From the NCBI RefSeq assembly GCF_009762795.1, contig NZ_CP046400.1:2767501-2831500 (forward strand): a stretch of 64,000 nucleotides of DNA, given 5' to 3'. Below the pieces are notes generated by a model, which saw nothing but the letters and a program-made list of their open reading frames with translations, did no database searches and was not told the origin of the DNA. The DNA is from Pseudodesulfovibrio cashew (GTDB taxonomy: Bacteria > Desulfobacterota > Desulfovibrionia > Desulfovibrionales > Desulfovibrionaceae). Shown piece by piece: positions 1 through 7,125 of the stretch (positions are counted from its first letter, which is position 1; the number at the start of each line of letters is the position of its first letter). The position numbers and the translations under genes are program-made.

Positions 1-1641
1 GCTCTTTGTAATATGCTCGCCTTTTATTCGGGGCGAGATCCAGATCAGATGGAACGCCTCTTTAACTCTTCACAATTGTGTCGGTCAAAATGGGTAAATA
101 GGCCAGACTATCGCGAACGTACCATCTCTATGGCTATCCGTTCGTGTTTGTCAGTCTTTGGTCCTCAGGTATCTCCTGAGGATGAATTTGAGGATTTACC
201 CCCAGTAATTGGAGTCAATGATAGTTCCTATGAACTTCCGAACGAACCAGAATTCCCTCTCGATGCTTTGCCCAAGGTAATTTCTGCTTATATCAAGGAT
301 ACCTCTACTCGTGCGGGGTGTCCCCCCGAAATGATTGCCGTCCCTGTTTTGGTTACTCTTGCGGGGTGTATTGGTAGAAAGCCTCGAATTGTCCCAAAGA
401 GATTCGATTTGGATTGGGATGAGGGTGCTTGTCTGTGGGGAATGGTCGTAGCCCATAAGGGGAGTAGGAAGTCCTCAACACAGAGGAAGGCCCTCGAGCC
501 TTTGTCTGCGATAAATAATCGGTGTCGTAATCGATACAAGCATGAGATGGCTGATTGGAAGCGTGCAGAGGAGGTTCTCAAGACTTCTGCCAAGCATGGA
601 AAGATGAGTTTGGGTGACGATGAAGAAACCTATTTTGATATTGAAGGGGATCTTTCTGAACCTGTAAGGATTCAGCCTATTGTCGAAGATGTAACCATTG
701 AGGCCGTAGCTGAACTTATGCAGCACAACGATCGTTTGACCCTTGGAGCCGATGAGCTCTCAGGATTTTTGAGAAATATGGGGAGATATAACAGGGGCAA
801 TGACCGCCATTTTTGGCTTAAGGCGCATACTGGTGGACATTTTTCCAGCAATAGGAAGGGGGGAGGAAATGTTTATGTCGAAGAAGCTTATGTAAATATT
901 ATCGGAGGAATCCAGCCCGCAGTCTTGAAAGATCTTTTTTTGGGTAAGAATGGGGTTGATGATGGGTTATTTGAGCGGTTTGGTTTGTTGGCCTATCCCG
1001 ACAAGCCAATTTTGAAGGGAGATGACAATCACCGAGATGAGATTATTCGAAGTCACTATGCGTCAATTTGCAACAAGCTCTTTGAAACGGATTGGGAAAG
1101 TGAGTTGGGACGTAGCAATTCATTTTCGGAGGAGCAGCGTTGTAATCCTGTACGCTTCGAATTGGATGCCCAAGATCTTTTTGATCGATGGTTAGATGAG
1201 TATACTGAAAGAATCGCTCGGCTTGGGGATAGCCCCGTTATAGGTTTTATCAGTAAGTCTAGTGGCTTGGTTTGTAGGCTTGCTCTGGTATTGAATCTTA
1301 CTGCTTGGGCTTCAGGGGAAGTTTCACGCCCTAGAAAGGTGTCGATTGCAGTCCTTCGTGGGGCAATTCGATTAGTCGATGAGTACTTTTTTTATATGTG
1401 GCATCGTGCCGTACTGGGACCGCAGGTTGATTGGGTTGCAGGACTTTATCATCGTCTTAAGACGAAAGGTATCGATCGTTTTACTCGTAGAGAGCTTGTT
1501 CGGCTGGGCTGGGGGGAACTCAAGGGAGAGGCCATTGATAGGTTTATTGAGGTACTTCTCGTGAAGCGCATGGCAAACAAGGAAGAAAGGAACAGCGGAT
1601 CAAAGGGAGGACGTCCTACTGTCGTATATCATTTGATTTAG
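1..1641 (+). CDS. DUF3987 primase/helicase-like mobile-element protein (5' end outside window)
   Basis: The frame is open from base 1, so the N-terminus lies upstream. The visible part starts with a helical region resembling the domain that links the primase-polymerase and DUF3987 parts of phage and plasmid replication proteins (LAFYSGRDPDQMERLF followed by SQLCRSKW). The DUF3987 part follows with its degenerate P-loop (VVAHKGSRKSS). The last 60 or so residues (FTRRELVRLGWGELKG to GRPTVVYHL) look like a winged helix. Such proteins unwind or prime DNA in integrated plasmids, phages and satellites. The gene is AT-rich compared with the core chromosome and is followed by an AT-rich repeat-bounded spacer. 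Family assignment is by pattern recognition; the replication role is inferred. Confidence 0.8.
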   Translation, partial: ALCNMLAFYSGRDPDQMERLFNSSQLCRSKWVNRPDYRERTISMAIRSCLSVFGPQVSPEDEFEDLPPVIGVNDSSYELPNEPEFPLDALPKVISAYIKDTSTRAGCPPEMIAVPVLVTLAGCIGRKPRIVPKRFDLDWDEGACLWGMVVAHKGSRKSSTQRKALEPLSAINNRCRNRYKHEMADWKRAEEVLKTSAKHGKMSLGDDEETYFDIEGDLSEPVRIQPIVEDVTIEAVAELMQHNDRLTLGADELSGFLRNMGRYNRGNDRHFWLKAHTGGHFSSNRKGGGNVYVEEAYVNIIGGIQPAVLKDLFLGKNGVDDGLFERFGLLAYPDKPILKGDDNHRDEIIRSHYASICNKLFETDWESELGRSNSFSEEQRCNPVRFELDAQDLFDRWLDEYTERIARLGDSPVIGFISKSSGLVCRLALVLNLTAWASGEVSRPRKVSIAVLRGAIRLVDEYFFYMWHRAVLGPQVDWVAGLYHRLKTKGIDRFTRRELVRLGWGELKGEAIDRFIEVLLVKRMANKEERNSGSKGGRPTVVYHLI

Positions 1642-1655
1642 AATACCAGAATTGG

Positions 1656-1824
1656 TTTTGTCAGTTTTGTCAGTTCGTTTGTTGTGAGTTCGCGTCATGT
1701 TTTAGAAATGACACAAATTAAAAAAGCTGTTTTATTGATATTTAATACATTGAATTAATAGCTTAATTTTAATGAAATGTGTTGTTGTTCATTCGTGAAA
1801 AGTTAGCTGTCAAAACTGACAAAA
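1656..1824. repeat. AT-rich spacer bounded by inverted 18-base repeats (tandem 9-mers)
   Basis: TTTTGTCAGTTTTGTCAG (two copies of TTTTGTCAG) lies at 1656-1673. At 1807-1824, CTGTCAAAACTGACAAAA is its reverse complement with one mismatch (17 of 18). The 133 bases between them are strongly AT-rich and contain no gene. Tandem short repeats beside an AT-rich stretch, directly after a primase-like gene, resemble an iteron-type origin. They could equally be operator sites. The repeat itself is certain; the function is inferred. Confidence 0.6.
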
Positions 1825-1924
1825 TACAGATGGGGATCTGAAGAAGGGCAGACCGCTTACGATCGCAAAACAACGCGATATGCATTGAACTGGAGTGGCT
1901 ACAATAGCAAACCAGGAGATGCAC

Positions 1925-2227
1925 ATGCGATATGTATTAGATACTTCGTTTTGCGAAGGATTGGAGAATGGGAAGGCTGAAATCACGAGTCTTCTGATAG
2001 AGGTCAATTCGTTTGCCGGCGTAGCTGAGGTAGGAGGGCATACGTATCAGTTCTCATTGTCTTACGGTGTCATGGAGACCGATTGCCCTCGTTCGTTCCG
2101 ACAAGACCTCGTAGAATTGATTTATATATGTGGGCTCCAATCCCTTCCGAGGGCAATATTTGATCAAATGGACATGTTAATTCCTCCTAGAGGAGGGATG
2201 TTTTTTAGAAATTTACCTGGAGCATGA
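1925..2227 (+). CDS. hypothetical protein, 100 aa
   Basis: Unrecognised small protein. The ATG at 1925 is preferred over the GTG at 1895 and the ATG at 1919, because AGGAG lies seven bases upstream of it. It has no signal peptide, and the sequence mixes short acidic and hydrophobic stretches (RYVLDTSFCEGLENGK near the start, IPPRGGMFF near the end). It follows the repeat-bounded spacer on the same strand as the primase-like gene and shares its AT-rich composition, so it probably belongs to the mobile element. No function can be given. Confidence 0.5.
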   Translation: MRYVLDTSFCEGLENGKAEITSLLIEVNSFAGVAEVGGHTYQFSLSYGVMETDCPRSFRQDLVELIYICGLQSLPRAIFDQMDMLIPPRGGMFFRNLPGA

Positions 2228-2255
2228 ATCTGACAGCTTAACGCGCGCGTGCGAG

Positions 2256-2271
2256 GCTCTTGTACAAGAGC
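2256..2271. promoter_or_regulatory. 16-base perfect palindrome
   Basis: GCTCTTGTACAAGAGC is a perfect palindrome 28 bases after the stop of the preceding gene. No T-run follows it, so it suits a dimeric regulator's binding site better than a terminator. The stretch 2228-2601 otherwise holds only a second inverted repeat and one possible small ORF. Confidence 0.4.
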
Positions 2272-2330
2272 AAGGGATTAACAATCATCCCAGTGTGCGT
2301 CTTAATAGCTAGGAATTGCTAATAGACTGG

Positions 2331-2347
2331 TATTACGTATAGTAATA
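2331..2347. promoter_or_regulatory. inverted repeat TATTAC-N5-GTAATA
   Basis: Six-base arms are separated by five bases, 63 bases upstream of the possible small ORF at 2411. It may be an operator for that ORF. Evidence is symmetry only. Confidence 0.3.
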
Positions 2348-2410
2348 AGCCTGTTTAGGGACCTGTTTTGATGATCGTTTTGTCCTTATGGAAGAGAAAA
2401 GAATCAGAAC

Positions 2411-2554
2411 GTGGAGAAAATAGAGAAGGCAGACGTCGTGTTTAATGATGACGGTGCATCAAAGCACAGTCATGTGCACAGAATTGCTGTCCTCGGGCTA
2501 TCTATGAGTGTTTCGGTGGCAGTCGTAGGCATGTATTCGATCGCGGCTACCTAA
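2411..2554 (+). CDS. possible small single-span membrane protein, 47 aa
   Basis: A GTG-initiated ORF encodes a short charged N-terminus (MEKIEKADVVFNDDG) followed by one hydrophobic segment (IAVLGLSMSVSVAVVGMYSI) near the C-terminus, a typical small membrane-protein layout. The ribosome binding site is weak (a purine-rich run upstream), which lowers confidence. It sits in a 374-base gap between larger genes. No family recognised. Confidence 0.35.
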   Translation: MEKIEKADVVFNDDGASKHSHVHRIAVLGLSMSVSVAVVGMYSIAAT

Positions 2555-2601
2555 ACGGTCTTCGGCCGAAATCGATAGAATTTGGAGTGGTGATATTCCC
2601 G

Positions 2602-3096
2602 CTAGGCTACACTTACACCGAGTTTAGCCAATCTTGCTGTGAATTCGTCCTGGCTCATAGAGTTTCGTTCGGTTTTCCCTTTGAACGCTCCCACCTTGCA
2701 AACCGCATACATTGTTGCAAAACCTTTGCGGTTGTGAATATCAAGCATTTCTTCGGCTTTGGTGTATGAAATGCCGTCGACTAAATACAGTCTGCTCAAA
2801 TTGATTTCTTCCTGCGTGAGTTTGACTCCGTATCCGCTTTTCTGCATGAAATTCTGTGTGGGGGATACATCAAAGAGGCTTTCTTGGGCGCTATGTCCTT
2901 TCGATCTGACATAATCCAAAAAGCTGTTTAAAGTCATTGATCCCTTAGCTTGGGCATCCATAAAACTTAAATCTCGACATGCTTTCATGCTGGCATATCC
3001 ATTCTTGCCAAAATGACCACAGGCAGTTTCAGCCGCTGGGTAAGATACTCCATCAACTACGTAAAATTTAGCCATCAGCAATTCGTCAAATTTCAT
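2602..3096 (-). CDS. hypothetical protein with internal duplication, 164 aa
   Basis: The protein contains two related units: FYVVDGVSYPAAETACGHFG near residue 11 and LYLVDGISYTKAEEMLDIHN near residue 103. Each is followed by a similar continuation (GYASMKACRDL and GFATMYAVCKV). The repeated (F/L)Y(V/L)VDG(V/I)SY...A pattern suggests two small helical DNA-binding-like units from a tandem duplication, but no named family is recognised. An internal Met at residue 8 is an alternative start. It lies in the AT-rich part of the island, on the same strand as the GIY-YIG-like gene. Confidence 0.5.
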   Translation of the reverse strand: MKFDELLMAKFYVVDGVSYPAAETACGHFGKNGYASMKACRDLSFMDAQAKGSMTLNSFLDYVRSKGHSAQESLFDVSPTQNFMQKSGYGVKLTQEEINLSRLYLVDGISYTKAEEMLDIHNRKGFATMYAVCKVGAFKGKTERNSMSQDEFTARLAKLGVSVA

Positions 3097-3181
3097 ATAA
3101 ATACCTTGCTTAGGTTGATTATGATGTGGGGCGATCTAGTAAAAGCAATTTTTGGCCTAGTCGGATAACATAGCGCTGTTA

Positions 3182-3781
3182 TCACTTTTTAATATTCCAG
3201 GGGGGCGACAACAGCTCTATTAGCTCCTGTTCCTTTTGGCAGATGATTTCTCTGTCTTCCATTTCGTGTAACCAAAGAGTGACATTGCTCGTAGCTAGCC
3301 TGACTAGATTGTTAATCCGACAATTCGTAGATTGCCCATCCTTATAGCAGTTTTTGGGGGCAATTCTGCCGTATCCGTTATTGACTCGCGTTCTCATATT
3401 GTCTGTACATCTACCGATGTATTTCACCTCATCTCCAACGAAATAGGCGTACACACCTTTCTTATTATGAAACTCTTTGTCGACAATGGCAAAGGAGGTG
3501 TATTCAAGGTCTCCATAGTCATTGAGAAATAATGTGTAGGAGTTATCTCCATCGTTTTTCAAGTTCATCAAGAATTCACCTAGTGGTGCATTTAGTTCCT
3601 CTTGTGAGAGGTTGGAGAAATTTTCTAGCTCTGCAATTTTTTTATAGCGTTTTGCTTGAAGCGTTTTTCCTAACGTGCTGTTGTTTTTTCTAGAGAAGAC
3701 ATCGCTGAATATTTCTTTACTGAATTTTAAAGGGATTCCAGAAAAAATCAAATTGTCGATCTGTCTTTTTTTGTTACTCAT
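3182..3781 (-). CDS. GIY-YIG nuclease superfamily-like protein
   Basis: The C-terminal half carries a GIY-YIG-like core: GVYAYFVGDEVKYIGRCTDN, with GVY and YIG spaced as in the family. The Arg of the first helix (MRTRVNNGYG) follows, and near the end is Glu with LLSPPWN, the conserved E...PxxN ending. The first 100 or so residues are unassigned. ATG at 3781 is chosen because AGGAGG sits just upstream; a longer ORF runs to 3823. It is transcribed away from the helicase-methyltransferase operon, sharing a 273-base intergenic region with it. It may be a homing-type or host-defence nuclease; the role is unknown. Confidence 0.6.
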   Translation of the reverse strand: MSNKKRQIDNLIFSGIPLKFSKEIFSDVFSRKNNSTLGKTLQAKRYKKIAELENFSNLSQEELNAPLGEFLMNLKNDGDNSYTLFLNDYGDLEYTSFAIVDKEFHNKKGVYAYFVGDEVKYIGRCTDNMRTRVNNGYGRIAPKNCYKDGQSTNCRINNLVRLATSNVTLWLHEMEDREIICQKEQELIELLSPPWNIKK

Positions 3782-3960
3782 ACCCCCTCCTACCCCCGTT
3801 CGACTTACACGTAAATGAATCAATAGTATGAGATTATTTGTTGGCCAGTATAGGAGGTGGTTTTCAGGGCCAGTCCGTTGGATTTGTGATCAATACTGTT
3901 TTTTTTAGAAAGTTGGACGTTGTTTGGGTGGGGATTTGCTGCCACAATCTTTTCAATTTA

Positions 3961-3989
3961 TTGACCCAAGGCTTCGCGTTGGCTATAAA
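3961..3989 (+). promoter_or_regulatory. sigma-70 promoter of the defence operon
   Basis: TTGACC at 3961-3966, a 17-base spacer and TATAAA at 3984-3989 form a near-consensus promoter. It lies 65 bases before the ATG at 4055. It is the best promoter seen ahead of the gene series ending at 19346, and no terminator is visible within that series. Confidence 0.65.
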
Positions 3990-4054
3990 CACCTCAAAAC
4001 AATTGTTTTAGCGTTTCTGTTCCGATCGAAATAATCGTCGTCTTGAGGGCCTCC

Positions 4055-7000
4055 ATGGAAAATCTATTTTTTGAACATCCTATTCTGAATTCTCCTTACG
4101 ACTACCCTGAACAACATTGGGAACTCGATAAACAGGGACAGCCTACTCAAAAAGTCATAAATCGACGCCGTCAGGCAGACTTCATAACGCCAATTCCCAA
4201 GCCCAAGAAGCGGAAGGCCAAAGCCGAACAGGCCAAGATGGTCTTTGACGAGGGCAAGGGGCTCTCCACACAAGAGCAGCAGTATACGGCAACAGCTCGG
4301 ACCATCAACGCTCTTCGAGAACACGTGGACGCTTGGAGGAAGATTCCTGATCCTGGCGGGTGGAAAGTAACGCCAGAAACCGCCCGCCTGCTCCAGCATT
4401 GGAGACACCATAAGTTCAGCGGCATTCGTCCTTTTTTCTGTCAGGTTGAAGCTGTTGAAGTAGCCATTTGGCTTACCGAGGTAGCTCCTAAGCTGGGTAA
4501 GAAAGGGAAAGCCTTTCTGGAGGTACTTGCTAACGCCAACAATGACGCGAATCCCGAGTTGATGCGACTGGCTCTCAAACTGGCGACAGGTGCTGGCAAG
4601 ACGACTGTCATGGCGATGCTCATCATCTGGCAGACCATCAACGCCGTCCGTCATCCGACAAGCAACAAGTTCACTCGTGGATTTCTCATCGTCGCTCCCG
4701 GGTTGACCATCAAGGATCGGCTGAGGGTGCTCCAGCCCAATGATCCAGACAGCTATTATGCTAGCCGAGAACTGGTTCCCAATGACATGATGGCGGACCT
4801 CGAACGGGCCAAAATCGTTATCACCAACTACCATGCCTTCAAACTCCGTGAACGCATGGACTTGTCAAAGGGGAGCCGATCCTTGCTTCAAGGACGCGGG
4901 GAGGAGCTGAATACTCTTGAAACCGAAGGGCAGATGATCCAGCGCGTCATGCCTGACTTGATGGGCATGAAAAACATCCTGGCGATCAACGATGAAGCAC
5001 ACCACTGCTACCGGGAGAGGCCCGATAGTACGGATGTTGAAGACTCCAAGGGGGATGAGAAGGACGAAGCCAAGAAGAACAACGAAGCCGCACGGCTCTG
5101 GATTTCAGGGCTTGAGGCGGTAAATCGAAAACTCGGTCTCACCTGTGTCATTGATCTTTCGGCGACTCCCTTCTTCTTGCGAGGCTCAGGCTATGCCGAG
5201 GGAACACTCTTTCCCTGGACCATGAGCGACTTTTCGCTGATGGACGCCATTGAATGCGGTATCGTCAAATTGCCCCGCGTTCCTGTGGCGGACAATCTTA
5301 TCGACAGAAGCGAAATGCCAAGGTTCAGGAATTTGTGGGAGCATATCGGCAAGAAGATGCCTAAGAAGGGCCGGGGCAAAGCTAAAAACCTTGACCCCTT
5401 GGCTATTCCTACAGAACTCCAGACGGCGTTGGAGGCGCTGTATGGGCACTACGCCAAGACCTTTGATTTGTGGAATGAGAGCGGCATCACTGTGCCGCCT
5501 TGCTTCATCGTAGTGTGCAACAACACCTCTACGTCCAAGCTTGTTTACGAGTATATTTCCGGGTTCACTAGAGAGAACGACGACGGATCGATGACGCCAG
5601 TTCCGGGCCGGTTGGAGTTGTTCAGGAATACAGACGAACATGGCAACCCGCTTCCTAGGCCTAGAACCCTCTTGATTGACAGCGAGCAGCTGGAGTCTGG
5701 AGAGGCTGTGGATAAGAATTTCAGGGAAATATACAGCGAAGAAATTGATCGTTTCCGCAGAGAAATTATCGAACGAACCGGGAGCAGGGAACAGGCGGAG
5801 AACATCACCGACCAGGACCTGCTACGCGAAGTCATGAACACGGTGGGAAAGAAAGATCGCCTCGGAGAATCCATCCGCTGCGTTGTCTCTGTCTCCATGC
5901 TGACGGAAGGCTGGGACGCCAATACCGTGACCCATGTACTCGGTGTTCGGGCTTTCGGAACGCAGCTCCTCTGTGAACAGGTCATTGGTCGCGCCTTGCG
6001 TAGGCAGTCTTATGATCTGAACGAGGAAGGACTGTTCAATGTCGAATATGCAGATGTTCTGGGCATCCCCTTTGACTTCACAGCCAAGCCCGTGGTGGCT
6101 CCTCCTCAGCCTCCCAGAGAGACGATTCAGGTCAAGGCTGTGAGGCCCGAGCGTGACCATCTGGAAATTCGCTTTCCAAGGGTTGAGGGTTATCGCGTTG
6201 AACTGCCGGAAGAACGCCTTGAAGCCGAATTCAATGACGATTCCATCCTGGAGCTGACACCGACCCTAGTAGGACCTTCCATCACCAAGAACCAAGGTAT
6301 CATCGGCGAGGATGTTGATCTCAGCCTAGAGCATCTTGGAGACATGCGCAGGTCAACATTGCTCTTCCATGTGACCAAACGGTTGCTCTACACTAAATGG
6401 CGTGATCCTGGGGAAGAGCCCAAAATGCACCTGTTCGGCCAGCTCAAACGGATCACCAAGCAATGGCTGGACAACTGCCTGGAGTGTAAGGGTGGAACCT
6501 ATCCGGCGCAGCTGATGTATCAGGAGTTGGCGGATATGGCCTGTGAGCGGATCACTGCCGGGATTACCCGCAAGCTGGTGGGCAAGAGTCCGGTCAAGGC
6601 GGTGCTTGACTCGTTCAACCCGGTGGGCTCGACCATGCACGTCAACTTTAACACTTCCAAGCGGAATCGTTGGCAGACGGATTCGCGCCGATGTCATGTG
6701 AACTGGGCCATTTTGGACAGCGATTGGGAAGGAGAGTTCTGTCGTGTGGTGGAGTCGCACCCCAAGGTCAAGGCGTATGTCAAGAATCATAACCTGGGGC
6801 TTTTTGTTCCCTATCGCTATGGTTCGATCATGCGAACCTACATCCCAGATTTTATTGTCCAGGTCGAAGACAGGCACGAAGACCTTCTCAACCTGATCGT
6901 GGAGATCAAAGGCTACCGGGGTGAGGACGCCAAGGAAAAGAAATCGACCATGGAGAACTACTGGATTCCCGGTGTGAACAACCACAAGCAATTTGGGCGA

Positions 7001-7120
7001 TGGGCGTTTGCAGAACTAACGGAAGTTTTTAAAATCGAATCGGATTTTGCAGCCAAGGTGGAATCCGTCTTCAATGATATGATCCTCGGCGTAAGTGAAG
7101 CCAGAGACGAACAGGAATAG
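4055..7120 (+). CDS. type III restriction Res-like helicase-nuclease
   Basis: DEAD/DEAH superfamily 2 helicase fused to a nuclease domain, as in type III restriction subunits. Visible motifs: Walker A LATGAGKTT (about residue 176), DEAH in NDEAHH (about 313), motif III DLSATPFF (about 367), and motif VI QVIGRALRR (about 640). A C-terminal PD-(D/E)XK signature is present: IPDFIV near 930 and VEIKGYRG near 950. It is about 1021 aa, the usual Res size. The ATG at 4055 follows GAGGG and is preferred over the TTG at 4043. The methyltransferase starts five bases downstream, the reverse of the common mod-res order. Expected role: ATP-driven translocation and cleavage of unmodified DNA, with the methyltransferase as partner. 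Confidence 0.85.
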   Translation: MENLFFEHPILNSPYDYPEQHWELDKQGQPTQKVINRRRQADFITPIPKPKKRKAKAEQAKMVFDEGKGLSTQEQQYTATARTINALREHVDAWRKIPDPGGWKVTPETARLLQHWRHHKFSGIRPFFCQVEAVEVAIWLTEVAPKLGKKGKAFLEVLANANNDANPELMRLALKLATGAGKTTVMAMLIIWQTINAVRHPTSNKFTRGFLIVAPGLTIKDRLRVLQPNDPDSYYASRELVPNDMMADLERAKIVITNYHAFKLRERMDLSKGSRSLLQGRGEELNTLETEGQMIQRVMPDLMGMKNILAINDEAHHCYRERPDSTDVEDSKGDEKDEAKKNNEAARLWISGLEAVNRKLGLTCVIDLSATPFFLRGSGYAEGTLFPWTMSDFSLMDAIECGIVKLPRVPVADNLIDRSEMPRFRNLWEHIGKKMPKKGRGKAKNLDPLAIPTELQTALEALYGHYAKTFDLWNESGITVPPCFIVVCNNTSTSKLVYEYISGFTRENDDGSMTPVPGRLELFRNTDEHGNPLPRPRTLLIDSEQLESGEAVDKNFREIYSEEIDRFRREIIERTGSREQAENITDQDLLREVMNTVGKKDRLGESIRCVVSVSMLTEGWDANTVTHVLGVRAFGTQLLCEQVIGRALRRQSYDLNEEGLFNVEYADVLGIPFDFTAKPVVAPPQPPRETIQVKAVRPERDHLEIRFPRVEGYRVELPEERLEAEFNDDSILELTPTLVGPSITKNQGIIGEDVDLSLEHLGDMRRSTLLFHVTKRLLYTKWRDPGEEPKMHLFGQLKRITKQWLDNCLECKGGTYPAQLMYQELADMACERITAGITRKLVGKSPVKAVLDSFNPVGSTMHVNFNTSKRNRWQTDSRRCHVNWAILDSDWEGEFCRVVESHPKVKAYVKNHNLGLFVPYRYGSIMRTYIPDFIVQVEDRHEDLLNLIVEIKGYRGEDAKEKKSTMENYWIPGVNNHKQFGRWAFAELTEVFKIESDFAAKVESVFNDMILGVSEARDEQE

Positions 7121-7125
7121 ATACC

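Noticed and set aside
4064-4834. Minus-strand ORF of 256 codons opposite the Res-like gene
   Set aside because: Covers the N-terminal half of a helicase with clear motifs; no start signal or similarity.
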